Positions 43,316-51,831 of a stretch of DNA of 64,000 bases are shown here, in pieces. The notes beneath the pieces are model-generated. The model made no database searches, had not been told where the DNA came from, and saw only the letters and a program-made list of their open reading frames with translations. The translations under genes and the position numbers were made by a program. Position 1 is the first letter of the stretch. Every line of letters begins with the position of its first letter. Origin of the DNA: Pelagibius sp040217155 (GTDB lineage Bacteria > Pseudomonadota > Alphaproteobacteria > Kiloniellales > Kiloniellaceae); NCBI GenBank assembly GCA_040217155.1, contig JAVJNS010000026.1, positions 452,320 to 516,319 of the forward strand, in the 5' to 3' direction.

Positions 43316-44203
43316 TCAGGCTGTTTTCTGCGCGCTGTCCATGTAATCGGGGTCCATCACAGTGGCCCGGCGCATGTCGTGGCGGTACAGGTCCAGATCG
43401 AACGGCCGAGCCCGATGCATGGTGCAGCGGTTGTCCCAGATGACCAGATCGCCGACCTGCCAGGTGTGGGTGTAAACGAATTCGGGCTGCGTCGCGTGTT
43501 CCATCAGGTTGTGGATCAGCATGCGGCCCTCGGGTACGGGCATGCCGACGATGTGCGAGGCGTGGGAGGCCAGATAAAGGGTCTTGCGCCCCGTGGCCGG
43601 ATGGGTGCGCACCAAGCCGTGATGGACCGGCGGCAAAGCCTTGCGTTCCGCGTCCGAGAATGAAGTGAAACCCAGTTTCTCGCGCGAGGTGGCGATGCAA
43701 TGTTCGGCCTGCAAATCCTCGATCTTGTCTTTCATCTTTTGCGGCAGGGCGTCATAGGCGGCACGCATGTCGGCGAATTGCGTTTCGCCGCCTTCGGGCA
43801 CCACGGTATGGGCGTGCAGCAATGAATACTTCGCCGTGGTCGCCTTGAAGGACGCGTCCGTGTGCCATAACTGGTTGGCCAGGCCGAAAATCCGGCGCCG
43901 GTCGTCCTGCGCCATGGTTTCGTTTTTTTCGTTCAGGTTGGAGATATCGACCAGCTTGGGCCCGATGCGGTCCTTCAAGCCGTCCTTGAGCAGCCGGTTG
44001 TCGGCGTAAAGCGGGCCGAACCGTTCGGCGAAGGCGGCCTGTGCGTCTTCGTCCAGCGTCGGCCCGTGGAACACCAGTACGGCGTGCCGGTCGATCGCAT
44101 CTTGAAGTTGGGCGAAGGTGCCGTCATCGATCGGTTGGGACAGGTCGACGCCCTGAATTTCACCCATGAACAGGGGATGCAGCTGATTGACGGTGACGGA
44201 CAT
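43316..44203 (-). CDS. TauD/TfdA-type Fe(II)/2-oxoglutarate dioxygenase
   Basis: A 295-aa alpha-ketoglutarate-dependent dioxygenase. The metal ligands are the His-x-Asp of LWHTDASFKATTAKY and the distal His in WDNRCTMHRARPFDL; the Arg of DMRRATVMD binds 2-oxoglutarate. MSVTVNQLHPLFMGEIQGVD is the typical start of TfdA/TauD-like enzymes, which oxidise herbicides, sulfonates or similar acids. The start at 44203 has the Shine-Dalgarno aaggag. It diverges from a LysR gene that likely controls it. Confidence 0.88.
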   Translation of the reverse strand: MSVTVNQLHPLFMGEIQGVDLSQPIDDGTFAQLQDAIDRHAVLVFHGPTLDEDAQAAFAERFGPLYADNRLLKDGLKDRIGPKLVDISNLNEKNETMAQDDRRRIFGLANQLWHTDASFKATTAKYSLLHAHTVVPEGGETQFADMRAAYDALPQKMKDKIEDLQAEHCIATSREKLGFTSFSDAERKALPPVHHGLVRTHPATGRKTLYLASHASHIVGMPVPEGRMLIHNLMEHATQPEFVYTHTWQVGDLVIWDNRCTMHRARPFDLDLYRHDMRRATVMDPDYMDSAQKTA

Positions 44204-44297
44204 GGCCGGGCTCCTTGGATTGGCGGTTTCCTTTGCGTCGCACCCCGTCTTCGCAGGGGCGGCGATAAACCCGATTTGACAGCGCCCCGAAGATAAT

Positions 44298-44349
44298 GTC
44301 GAATTCAAAATATTAGCCATTCATAACAAAATATTATGGAGTATTCGAC
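44298..44349. promoter_or_regulatory. AT-rich repeat region between tauD-like and LysR genes (candidate operator)
   Basis: GTCGAAT (44298-44304) and ATTCGAC (44343-44349) are inverted arms. Between them AAAATATTA occurs twice in direct orientation, and each copy contains the palindrome AATATT. The region is far more AT-rich than its surroundings and lies between divergent start codons, so it is a good candidate for the LysR binding site and both promoters. Confidence 0.35.
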
Positions 44350-44352
44350 GGC

Positions 44353-45249
44353 ATGCGCCTGAACCTTCGCCAGGTCGAAGCCTTTCGCGCCGCGTTTCAG
44401 ACGGGCAGCATGACCGCCGCCGGAGATCTGATGGGCATAACGCAACCTGCGGTCAGCCGCCTGATCAAGGACCTGGAAGCCGAAATCGGCTTGGCCTTGT
44501 TCGAACGTGCGGGCGGGCGTATCGTCGCCACGCCCGATGCCGTGGCGCTGTATCGCGAGGTCGAACGCAGCTTCCACGGCCTTGACCGCGTGGCGCGCGC
44601 GGCGGCGGAACTTCGCCAACGGCGGCAGGGGGCGCTGCGTATTGCGGCCTCGCTGGCCCCTTCGTTCTACTGCCTGCCGGCCGTCGCCCATGCCTTTCAT
44701 ACGGCCTGGCCCGGGGTCGCACTTTCCCTGAAGACCGTGTCCTCGCCCGAGGTTCTGGATTTGGTTGCCATGCAGCAATGCGACATGGGCGTTGCCGTCG
44801 TCCCGGCGGAAGCCCCCGGTGTGGTGGTGCGGGCCTTGCCCGCGCATGAAGGTCTTTGTGTGTTGCCGGAAAGTCATGCGCTTGCCGCGAAATCGGAAAT
44901 CAGGCCCAAGGACCTGGACGGCCAGCCTTTATTGGTGCTGTCCGATTACAGCCGCCTGCAGCAGCAGTTCATGGCGCAACTGGCGGCGGCGGGGATCGAT
45001 GTGAACATCGTGTTCGAATCGACCTTTTCAGGATCGCTTTATCCCCTGATCGCCGATGGTGTGGGGATCGGCGTGCTCGACCCCCTGACCGCGCGGGCCA
45101 ACGAAGGCCGGGGCGTGGTGTTACGCCCGTTCCGTCCTGCGGTGACTTATGAGTTGAAGGCCATCTTTCCCGCCGCCCGGCCCCTGGGCGAACGGGAGGC
45201 CGCCTTCACCGAACTGCTGGACCGGCATCTCGGGAATTTTGCGGCGTGA
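44353..45249 (+). CDS. LysR-family transcriptional regulator
   Basis: A 298-aa LysR protein. The HTH is at about residues 1-60 (MRLNLRQVEAFRAAFQTGSM, DLMGITQPAVSRLIKDLEAE), followed by the inducer-binding domain (LRIAASLAPSFYCLPAVAHA, ADGVGIGVLDPLTAR). It is divergent from the TauD-like dioxygenase across about 150 bases, the usual regulator-target layout. A GGAG site lies 11 bases before the ATG. The inducer is unknown but may be the dioxygenase substrate. Confidence 0.93.
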   Translation: MRLNLRQVEAFRAAFQTGSMTAAGDLMGITQPAVSRLIKDLEAEIGLALFERAGGRIVATPDAVALYREVERSFHGLDRVARAAAELRQRRQGALRIAASLAPSFYCLPAVAHAFHTAWPGVALSLKTVSSPEVLDLVAMQQCDMGVAVVPAEAPGVVVRALPAHEGLCVLPESHALAAKSEIRPKDLDGQPLLVLSDYSRLQQQFMAQLAAAGIDVNIVFESTFSGSLYPLIADGVGIGVLDPLTARANEGRGVVLRPFRPAVTYELKAIFPAARPLGEREAAFTELLDRHLGNFAA

Positions 45250-45280
45250 GGCTGATGGGAACGGATCGACGTTCGGCGAC

Positions 45281-45589
45281 TTAACGGTCAGCGGGCGGAA
45301 TATCCCGGACGCCTTTCGAGAACGCGCGCACGTCTTCCAACGAATATTTCAGATGTTTGCGGTCCGCCGATGCGGGGTGATGGCTGAGGCTGACGCCCGG
45401 CCGCCGTTCCGTTTTCGGCCGTATGGGGCGGGGTGAAAATCCGCCGCCGCAGTTCGGGCAGACGTTGTCCAGTTCGGTATCCACGCAGGTCCGGCAGAAT
45501 GTGCATTCGTAGGAACAGATCATTGCGTCCTCGGCATCGGGTGCCAGGTCCTTGTCGCAGCATTCGCAATTGGGCTTAAGGGTCAACAT
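45281..45589 (-). CDS. DUF1272 zinc-ribbon-like protein
   Basis: A 102-aa protein of the DUF1272 family. The N-terminal half is Cys-rich: CECCDKDL, ICSYECTFCRTC and VCPNCGG, enough for two zinc sites. The C-terminal half is basic and unstructured-looking. The family function is unknown; the metal-binding resembles zinc ribbons. It begins only 10 bases after the stop of the upstream methyltransferase, so the two are probably one operon. Confidence 0.85.
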   Translation of the reverse strand: MLTLKPNCECCDKDLAPDAEDAMICSYECTFCRTCVDTELDNVCPNCGGGFSPRPIRPKTERRPGVSLSHHPASADRKHLKYSLEDVRAFSKGVRDIPPADR

Positions 45590-45599
45590 GGGGATGACC

Positions 45600-46223
45600 C
45601 TACTGTTTTGATGGTGTCAGGGCATGGGGCGGCGGGTCTCCGTCGTCGCGGGTCGATAGTCCCAGGTCGTTAACGGCGCAGATGCGCTGTTTCATGCCGG
45701 GTGGCGCTTCGTCCGTCTGCCCGTGTTCATAGGCGACGACCTGCAATCTTCCTTGGACAAGGTCCAGCAGTTCGCCCGCTTTCAACAAATGATCGGGATT
45801 GCGCGGCCGGCCGAAGGTTTCGTTGCCGCGCGCGAAGGTTTCGTACAACAGCACGCCGCCGGGCTCCAACGACTCGATCAGTCCGTCGAAATGCGGCCGG
45901 TAGAGATAATTGCTGACGACGATGCAGGCGAACGCCCGGTCAGCGAAGGGCCAGGGTTTGCCGTCTTCGAGATCGATGTCGATGACCTCGGCATTATCGG
46001 CGCGGGCCAGATCGGCCAGGGCCGAGATGTCCTTGTCCGCCGCCGTCACGACATGCCCGCGTTCATGAAAATACCGCGCATGGCGCCCGCCCCCCGCCGC
46101 CAGGTCCAGCACGGTGCCGCTGCTGGACCCGGCTGTCGGCACCAGGGGCGCGAAGCGCTGAACCCAGGGGGACGGCGACTTGAATTTCAGATGAGTGGCG
46201 TGCTTTTCGGCAGGGTCTGACAT
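45600..46223 (-). CDS. Class I SAM-dependent methyltransferase
   Basis: A 207-aa enzyme. The SAM-binding motif VLDLAAGGGRHARYFHERGH, then VVTAADKDISAL, DLEDGKPWPFADRAFACIVV and LEPGGVLLYETFARGNE, are typical of TehB-like small methyltransferases. The substrate is not predictable. The start at 46223 is chosen because the longer frame has a non-family N-terminus. It precedes DUF1272 and diverges from DUF1178. Confidence 0.85.
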   Translation of the reverse strand: MSDPAEKHATHLKFKSPSPWVQRFAPLVPTAGSSSGTVLDLAAGGGRHARYFHERGHVVTAADKDISALADLARADNAEVIDIDLEDGKPWPFADRAFACIVVSNYLYRPHFDGLIESLEPGGVLLYETFARGNETFGRPRNPDHLLKAGELLDLVQGRLQVVAYEHGQTDEAPPGMKQRICAVNDLGLSTRDDGDPPPHALTPSKQ

Positions 46224-46390
46224 GGCGGTTCTGCTTGGATTCCGGGGCAAGGTGATTCGGATTTTGTTAAGCGTTTCATACTATGTTTTACGGGTCAAAA
46301 CGCCTATAACAGGCGCGAACGGCCCGAAAAATTCCCATTGTTCATTACTTTACGGGGTTTCCGGCCGTCGGCACAGAAAGAGTCCGAGCC

Positions 46391-46822
46391 ATGATCCGTT
46401 ATCGTCTCATTTGCAGCCAGGATCACGAATTCGACGCGTGGTTTCGCGATGGCGCCGGTTACGACCGCCAGATCAAGCGCCAACAGGTGTCTTGTCCCCA
46501 TTGCGGTGACGTCGACGTGGCCAAGGCGATCATGGCGCCGGGCATTTCGAAATCCGCCAATTCGGATCATTTCGCCGAGGCCAAGGCGCACGAGGTCGCG
46601 CGCCGCATCCTGACCGCGGTCGGCAAGCTGCGTGACAACGTGGAACAGGACTGCGATTACGTCGGTGATCAATTTGCCGACGAAGCCCGCGCCATCCACT
46701 ATGGCGATGCCGAAGAACGCGGCATCTACGGCGAAGCGACGGACGACGAAGCCGCGGACCTGGAAGACGAAGGCATCGAGTTTTTCCGCATTCCGGGAAG
46801 CCCGCCGCGCCGCGACAATTGA
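46391..46822 (+). CDS. DUF1178 family protein
   Basis: A 143-aa DUF1178 protein. The start is MIRYRLICSQDHEFDAWFRD, followed by the metal-ribbon-like VSCPHCGDVDVAKAIMAP. The middle has AKAHEVARRILTAVGKLR and the acidic GDEARAIHYGD-type helix. Two Cys in the CPHC motif plus one early Cys could bind zinc. Function is unknown. The neighbourhood nit/grxC/ubiG/lysC is conserved for this family in alphaproteobacteria. Confidence 0.92.
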   Translation: MIRYRLICSQDHEFDAWFRDGAGYDRQIKRQQVSCPHCGDVDVAKAIMAPGISKSANSDHFAEAKAHEVARRILTAVGKLRDNVEQDCDYVGDQFADEARAIHYGDAEERGIYGEATDDEAADLEDEGIEFFRIPGSPPRRDN

Positions 46823-46846
46823 TCTTGTGCTGTCGTTCTTGGGCGC

Positions 46847-47728
46847 CTAGTCGTCCGTAAACGAAATTCCCGCGTTTCGTTCCAACACCTTGATGACGTC
46901 ATCGCAGCTCGCCTTGGGGCCGAGCATCTGCATACCGGCCTGAAAGAATTCCCGCGTCAGGTTCGATGCCATCATCGGCACACCTGAATCATTGCCCAGC
47001 TGACAGGCCAGCCGCACGTCCTTGTGCATCAGGTCCATGGCGAAGGTGCCCGGTTTTTTGTCGCGCACGCGCGGCAAGGAAATCTTCGATGCGTTGCTTT
47101 GTCCCGATCCCTTGCTCAGCACCTCAATCATGGTGTCCAGGCTTAACCCGTTCTTGATGCCCATGGTCACGGCCTCGAAGGTGGCGATACGGATCGAGGC
47201 ACTGGTCACGTTGTTGACCAGCTTCATGGTGTGCCCCGCACCGACATCGCCGCAGTGAAAGATGTTGGGGCTGATGGCCTCTAGATAGGGGAGGGCCTTG
47301 TCGAATTGTTCTTTCGCCCCGCCGACCATGATCGCGATCGTGCCGGCCTCGGCGCCGTGCGGGCCGCCCGATACCGGTGCGTCAATCAAGCCGATGCCCT
47401 GGTCCGCAAGTTCCGCCGCCATGGCCTTGGTTTCATTGGGGTCGCCCGTGGTCTGGTCGATGATCAGCTTGCCGGGCTCCAGGCCTTCAATCAGGCCGCC
47501 GGGCCCGAAAACCGCCTGGCGGACGTTGGCCGACGTCGGCAGGCAGGTCAGGATGATGTCGCATTCACGGGCCAGCGAGGCCGGATCCTGGACCGGCTGG
47601 GCGCCGTCGGCGGCAAAACGGCCGACGGCTTCGCGGTTCAGGTCGAACACGCGCAGTTTGTGTTCGCCCATCAGGCGCCGCGCCAGCGCGCCGCCCATCA
47701 TGCCAAGCCCGATGTATCCTAAATTCAT
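46847..47728 (-). CDS. NAD(P)-dependent beta-hydroxyacid dehydrogenase (HIBADH-like)
   Basis: A 293-aa oxidoreductase of the 3-hydroxyisobutyrate dehydrogenase family. The cofactor motif is GYIGLGMMGGALARRL, the signature DAPVSGGPHGAEAGT holds substrate contacts, and the catalytic Lys lies in GHTMKLVNNV. The C-terminal helical part ends MLGPKASCDDVIKVLE. Possible substrates include tartronate semialdehyde or 3-hydroxyisobutyrate. The start at 47728 is correct by homology of the N-terminal strand. It stands alone. Confidence 0.9.
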   Translation of the reverse strand: MNLGYIGLGMMGGALARRLMGEHKLRVFDLNREAVGRFAADGAQPVQDPASLARECDIILTCLPTSANVRQAVFGPGGLIEGLEPGKLIIDQTTGDPNETKAMAAELADQGIGLIDAPVSGGPHGAEAGTIAIMVGGAKEQFDKALPYLEAISPNIFHCGDVGAGHTMKLVNNVTSASIRIATFEAVTMGIKNGLSLDTMIEVLSKGSGQSNASKISLPRVRDKKPGTFAMDLMHKDVRLACQLGNDSGVPMMASNLTREFFQAGMQMLGPKASCDDVIKVLERNAGISFTDD

Positions 47729-47894
47729 GTGGTCAGTCCTCCCGTGGCCGTTCCCATGTTTACGCCGCCGTGGCCGGGCCGACGGGGAACGGGTTGGTTT
47801 TTTTATTCCTTGATGCATCACGCCCGAACGGACGCGATCAAAGAGTGCCGGGGAAGATGATAGCGAATATCGGGGCCGCTCAGAAGCTTCGGGG

Positions 47895-49406
47895 TTAAAC
47901 GGCGGTCAGGCGCTGTTTCATTTGCTGCCGCGCCGGCGCCGCGCAAATCACGCGCGATGGGGGGAAATCCAGGACCACGCGGGTCCCCACGCCCTTGGCG
48001 CTGATCACATCCACGGCGGCGCCGTGGCATTTTGCCAGTTCGATGGTCAGGGGAAGTCCCAGCCCCGTGCCCTGGTGATCCCGGGTCATGTGATGGCCGA
48101 CCTGGCCGAACCGTGACACCGCGATTTCCAACTCGTTTTTGTCCATGCCGATCCCCGTGTCGGAAACGGATAATCGCAATCCCCCGTCACTCATTTGACG
48201 GGCTTCAACCGTGACGCGTCCGCCCGCGGATGTGAATTTGACCGCATTGGACAGCAGGTTCAGCAGGATCTGTTTCAGGCGCCGGTCGTCGGCAAAAAGC
48301 CAGGGCAGGTTTGCCGCCAGGTCGGTATTCAGGTGAATGCCCTTGCTGGCGATGTCGCGGTCGACCATACGCAGGGTCTCGGTGACCATCAGGGCGAGAT
48401 TGACCTCTTCTTCGCTTAAGTGCAGGCGTTGGGCCTCCGCCGCGGATATATCCAGAATGTCGTTGATCAGGGATAGAAGATGGTTGCCGGAGGCATTGAT
48501 ATCCTGCAGGCAGTCTTCCTGTTTTTGATTGGCGAGCGGACCGTAAACCCCGGATTTCAATGAACTGGAAAACCCGATGATGGCGTTCAGCGGGGTGCGC
48601 AATTCGTGGCTCATGTTCGACAGGAACTCGGTCTTCGCACGGTTGGCTTTTTCCGCGCGGTTTTTCTGGCGCTCCATATCTTCCTGGGCCAGGGCGATGT
48701 CCTTAAGTCTGCGGCGCAATTCCTCGTTCTTGGCCTTCAATTCGTTGACGGTCGAACGCACCTTCGTTTCCAAGGGCCGGTAGATGAATGCGGCCTCGAG
48801 CAGTAGGGCCATCAGGGCGCAGAGCCACAATCCCGTTTCGAACCGTTTGATGCGGGAAATGGCATGCCTGGAAAACCGCTCATACCCCTCGACCGCCGAA
48901 TTCAGCATGGGCTCCAAAACGTGCGGGCCATAGTTGATAAGGTAGACATAGGATGGTGTGGTGATCCTGAGCGCACCGTAGCGGTGGGAGTAGATGTCGC
49001 GCGCATGCCCCAGAAACCGGTTCACCGCCAAGTCCAATCCGACCGTGTTGTCGAAATAGATGACCGACAGATCCTCGGTCATGACCTGGGGGATGCCCGC
49101 GTCTTCGTCGCCGGTCAGCAGCAGAAGATGTGCACGCTGCATGGCATTGACGGCGCGGCCCAATTGGGCGCGCGAGGTCTCGTATTCGTATTCGTCCTGT
49201 GCGATCACCATTTGCCCGGCGAAATGGGCGATGCGGTTGGCCTGGCTGTTCTGGCCGCCGGCGACAAATATCAGGTGCGCGTAATCGCTTTGCTTGTCGA
49301 TGATGACATGCATGGTGATGAACGACGCCGTGACCAGCAGCGCAATGGCGGCCAGCCCCAGGACGTAGCGATATCGCAGACTTTTGACAGCCGCCAGTTC
49401 CGACAT
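47895..49406 (-). CDS. Membrane sensor histidine kinase
   Basis: A 503-aa kinase. Two membrane helices (VLGLAAIALLVTASFITMHV and GLWLCALMALLLEAAFIY) bracket a periplasmic helical domain of about 150 residues that has no named fold, possibly a four-helix nitrate-sensor-like bundle. A coiled coil leads to HisKA with phospho-His267 (NMSHELRTPLNAIIGFSS). The ATPase part has NLLSNAVKFT, DTGIGMDK and GTGLGLPL. No response regulator is adjacent, so the partner must be elsewhere. Confidence 0.9.
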   Translation of the reverse strand: MSELAAVKSLRYRYVLGLAAIALLVTASFITMHVIIDKQSDYAHLIFVAGGQNSQANRIAHFAGQMVIAQDEYEYETSRAQLGRAVNAMQRAHLLLLTGDEDAGIPQVMTEDLSVIYFDNTVGLDLAVNRFLGHARDIYSHRYGALRITTPSYVYLINYGPHVLEPMLNSAVEGYERFSRHAISRIKRFETGLWLCALMALLLEAAFIYRPLETKVRSTVNELKAKNEELRRRLKDIALAQEDMERQKNRAEKANRAKTEFLSNMSHELRTPLNAIIGFSSSLKSGVYGPLANQKQEDCLQDINASGNHLLSLINDILDISAAEAQRLHLSEEEVNLALMVTETLRMVDRDIASKGIHLNTDLAANLPWLFADDRRLKQILLNLLSNAVKFTSAGGRVTVEARQMSDGGLRLSVSDTGIGMDKNELEIAVSRFGQVGHHMTRDHQGTGLGLPLTIELAKCHGAAVDVISAKGVGTRVVLDFPPSRVICAAPARQQMKQRLTAV

Positions 49407-49505
49407 GTTTGCCCCGCAGATAACGTCGGTGGATCACATTGTGCGGTGCATCATATTGGTGGTTTGTGACAATTATGTTTCGGTTCCCGCTGTGTACGCC
49501 ATGGG

Positions 49506-50282
49506 TCAGGCCTTGACGGCGAACGCCAGGTAATTGACGCCCAGGTCATGGGCGTCCAGGCGCCAGCTGTCGCTCAACGGGTTGAACACCATACCTTCCA
49601 ACTGGGTCACCTCGACCCCATGGGCGGAAAGGGCACGCGTCAGTTCCGACGGGCGTACGAACTTGCGCCAATCATGGGTGCCGATGGGCAGCCAGCGCAG
49701 GATGTATTCAGCCCCCACCTTGGCCAGGGCCAGGGATTTCAGCGTGCGGTTCAGGGTCGTCACAACGGTGCAGCCGCCCGGCCGGATCAATCCTGCCGAT
49801 GCCGCAAGAAAGGCGTCCAGGTCGGCGACATGTTCGACCACTTCCATGTTCAGAACCACGTCATAGCTTTCCCCCAGGCCAGCCAGGTCTTCGGGCAGAA
49901 CGTGGCGATAATCGATTTCCAGGCCCATTTGCTCGGCGTGCAGGCGCGCCACGGCCACGTTCTTTTCGCCGGCATCGATGCCGGTGACCTGGGCACCCAG
50001 GCGCGTCATCGGTTCAGACAACAGGCCGCCGCCGCAGCCGATATCCAGCAGCCGAAGCCCCTTTAGCGGTTGGTCCGTGTCCGTGGACAGGCCGAAATGG
50101 GCGGCCACATGGTCCCGGATATAGGCGATACGGACCGGGTTGATGCGGTGTAGCGGCCGGAACTTGCCGCCGGCATCCCACCATTCATCGGCGATCGCCT
50201 GAAAGCGGGCGACCTCGTCGTCGTCGGCGGTCGTTGGGGCCGCGGTCGATGAGGGCTTGGCGGCGGCGGTGGTCTGGGACAT
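49506..50282 (-). CDS. ubiG: Ubiquinone biosynthesis O-methyltransferase UbiG
   Basis: A 258-aa bifunctional O-methyltransferase acting at two steps of ubiquinone synthesis. The signature FQAIADEWWDAGGKFRPLHR near the N-terminus and NPVRIAYI are typical of UbiG. The SAM site is LRLLDIGCGGGLLSEPM, with VTGIDAGEKNVAVAR, NMEVVEHV and TTLNRTLKSLALAKVGAEYI after. The N-terminal 20 residues are low-complexity, as often seen. It diverges from lysC. Confidence 0.95.
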   Translation of the reverse strand: MSQTTAAAKPSSTAAPTTADDDEVARFQAIADEWWDAGGKFRPLHRINPVRIAYIRDHVAAHFGLSTDTDQPLKGLRLLDIGCGGGLLSEPMTRLGAQVTGIDAGEKNVAVARLHAEQMGLEIDYRHVLPEDLAGLGESYDVVLNMEVVEHVADLDAFLAASAGLIRPGGCTVVTTLNRTLKSLALAKVGAEYILRWLPIGTHDWRKFVRPSELTRALSAHGVEVTQLEGMVFNPLSDSWRLDAHDLGVNYLAFAVKA

Positions 50283-50438
50283 TTCAGCTGGCCTTTATGC
50301 TCTTGGTGCGGCGGGCACCTTGCCCGCAGCGCGGATTAAGAGTAAGAAGGCGCCGCCCGGCAGACAAGGGCAAGTAATTCCGGCGGAATATTCCGTTTTT
50401 CGGGCAGTTTTCAAGGGTCGGGGGTAGCATCCGGTTCC

Positions 50439-51659
50439 ATGGCGTTGATCGTGCAAAAATTCGGCGGGACCTCCGTCGGCGACGTCGACCGCATCAAAGG
50501 TGTGGCGCAACGCGTCAAGACCGAGGTCGATGCGGGCAACAGCGTTGCCGTCGTCGTATCGGCCATGGCCGGGGTGACCAACCAGCTGGTCGAATACGTG
50601 GGTGAGATATCGAACCTGTTCGACGCCCGCGAATACGACGCCGTCGTGGCATCGGGCGAGCAGGTAACCTCGGGCCTATTGGCGCTTGCCTTGCAGGATA
50701 TCGGCATTCCGGCGCGGTCCTGGCTGGGCTGGCAGATTCCGATCCATACGGACAACGTCCATGCCAAGGCGCGGATCACCGGGATCGACACGGACAAGAT
50801 TTCCGAACGCCTGGAAAAGGGCGAAGTCGTGGTTGTGCCCGGGTTCCAGGGGTTGGCGCCCGACGGCCGCATCACGACGTTGGGGCGGGGTGGCTCGGAC
50901 ACCTCGGCGGTGGCCCTGGCGGCCGCGCTGAAGGCCCATCGCTGCGATATCTATACGGATGTGGACGGGGTCTATACGTGCGATCCTCGGATCGTCACCA
51001 AGGCCCGCAAGCTGAACAAGATCACTTACGAGGAAATGCTGGAGATGGCATCCCAAGGTGCGAAGGTCCTGCAGACCCGCGCCGTGGAAATGGCCATGAA
51101 CCATGGGGTGCGCACGGAGGTCCGTTCGACCTTCTCCGCCGATCGCGGTACCCTGGTCGTGAACGAGGAAGAAATCGTGGAAAAGCAAATCGTCAGCGGA
51201 ATCGCCTACTCCCGAGATGAAGCCAAGATCACCCTGGTTCGCGTCGCCGACCGCCCGGGTGTGGCCGCCAGCATTTTCGGCCCCCTGGCGGACGCCAGCG
51301 TCAACGTCGACATGATCGTGCAGAACGTATCGGCCGACGACAAGGCCACGGACATGACCTTTACCGTGACCAAGGCCGATCTGGAGCGCACCAAATCGAT
51401 CATCCAGTCGAAGAAAGATGAAATCGGCTACGAAGACCTGATCGCCAAGGATGGCGTGGTCAAGATTTCGATCATCGGCGTCGGCATGCGGTCGCATGCG
51501 GGCGTGGCGCAGACCATGTTCCAGACCTTGGCGGAAAAGGGGATCAACATTCAGGTGATTTCGACATCCGAGATCAAGGTCAGTGTCCTGGTCGCCGAGG
51601 AATACACCGAATTGGCAGTGCGCGCCCTGCATACGGCATATGGCTTGGACGCCGCTTAA
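50439..51659 (+). CDS. lysC: Aspartate kinase
   Basis: A 406-aa aspartokinase, first step of lysine, threonine and methionine synthesis. The kinase domain has VQKFGGTSVGD at the start, GQLLAL-like VASGEQVTSGLLALALQ, and GRGGSDTSAVALAAALKAHRCDIYTDVDGVYTCDPRI. Two C-terminal ACT domains (KITLVRVADRPGVAASIFGP and VKISIIGVGMRSHAGVAQTMF) mediate feedback inhibition. This is the monofunctional, class-II-length type. The next gene, ptsP, lies 172 bases downstream, the same order seen in related genomes. I saw no CTC leucine codons in this gene. Confidence 0.97.
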   Translation: MALIVQKFGGTSVGDVDRIKGVAQRVKTEVDAGNSVAVVVSAMAGVTNQLVEYVGEISNLFDAREYDAVVASGEQVTSGLLALALQDIGIPARSWLGWQIPIHTDNVHAKARITGIDTDKISERLEKGEVVVVPGFQGLAPDGRITTLGRGGSDTSAVALAAALKAHRCDIYTDVDGVYTCDPRIVTKARKLNKITYEEMLEMASQGAKVLQTRAVEMAMNHGVRTEVRSTFSADRGTLVVNEEEIVEKQIVSGIAYSRDEAKITLVRVADRPGVAASIFGPLADASVNVDMIVQNVSADDKATDMTFTVTKADLERTKSIIQSKKDEIGYEDLIAKDGVVKISIIGVGMRSHAGVAQTMFQTLAEKGINIQVISTSEIKVSVLVAEEYTELAVRALHTAYGLDAA

Positions 51660-51831
51660 AAAGTTCGACGGGGCAGGGCCTTAAAGGACCCGTTATCGGT
51701 TCCGAAACTGAATTTCCGGCGGCACTGCGGTCGCCCATGCGATAATTTGTTCCTATATGATAGCTCAGGTCCGGGAGGAGCCGCCCCGGACCGAGCCGCG
51801 CATGCAGAAAGGGCAGGGGGTCTAATTTCAA

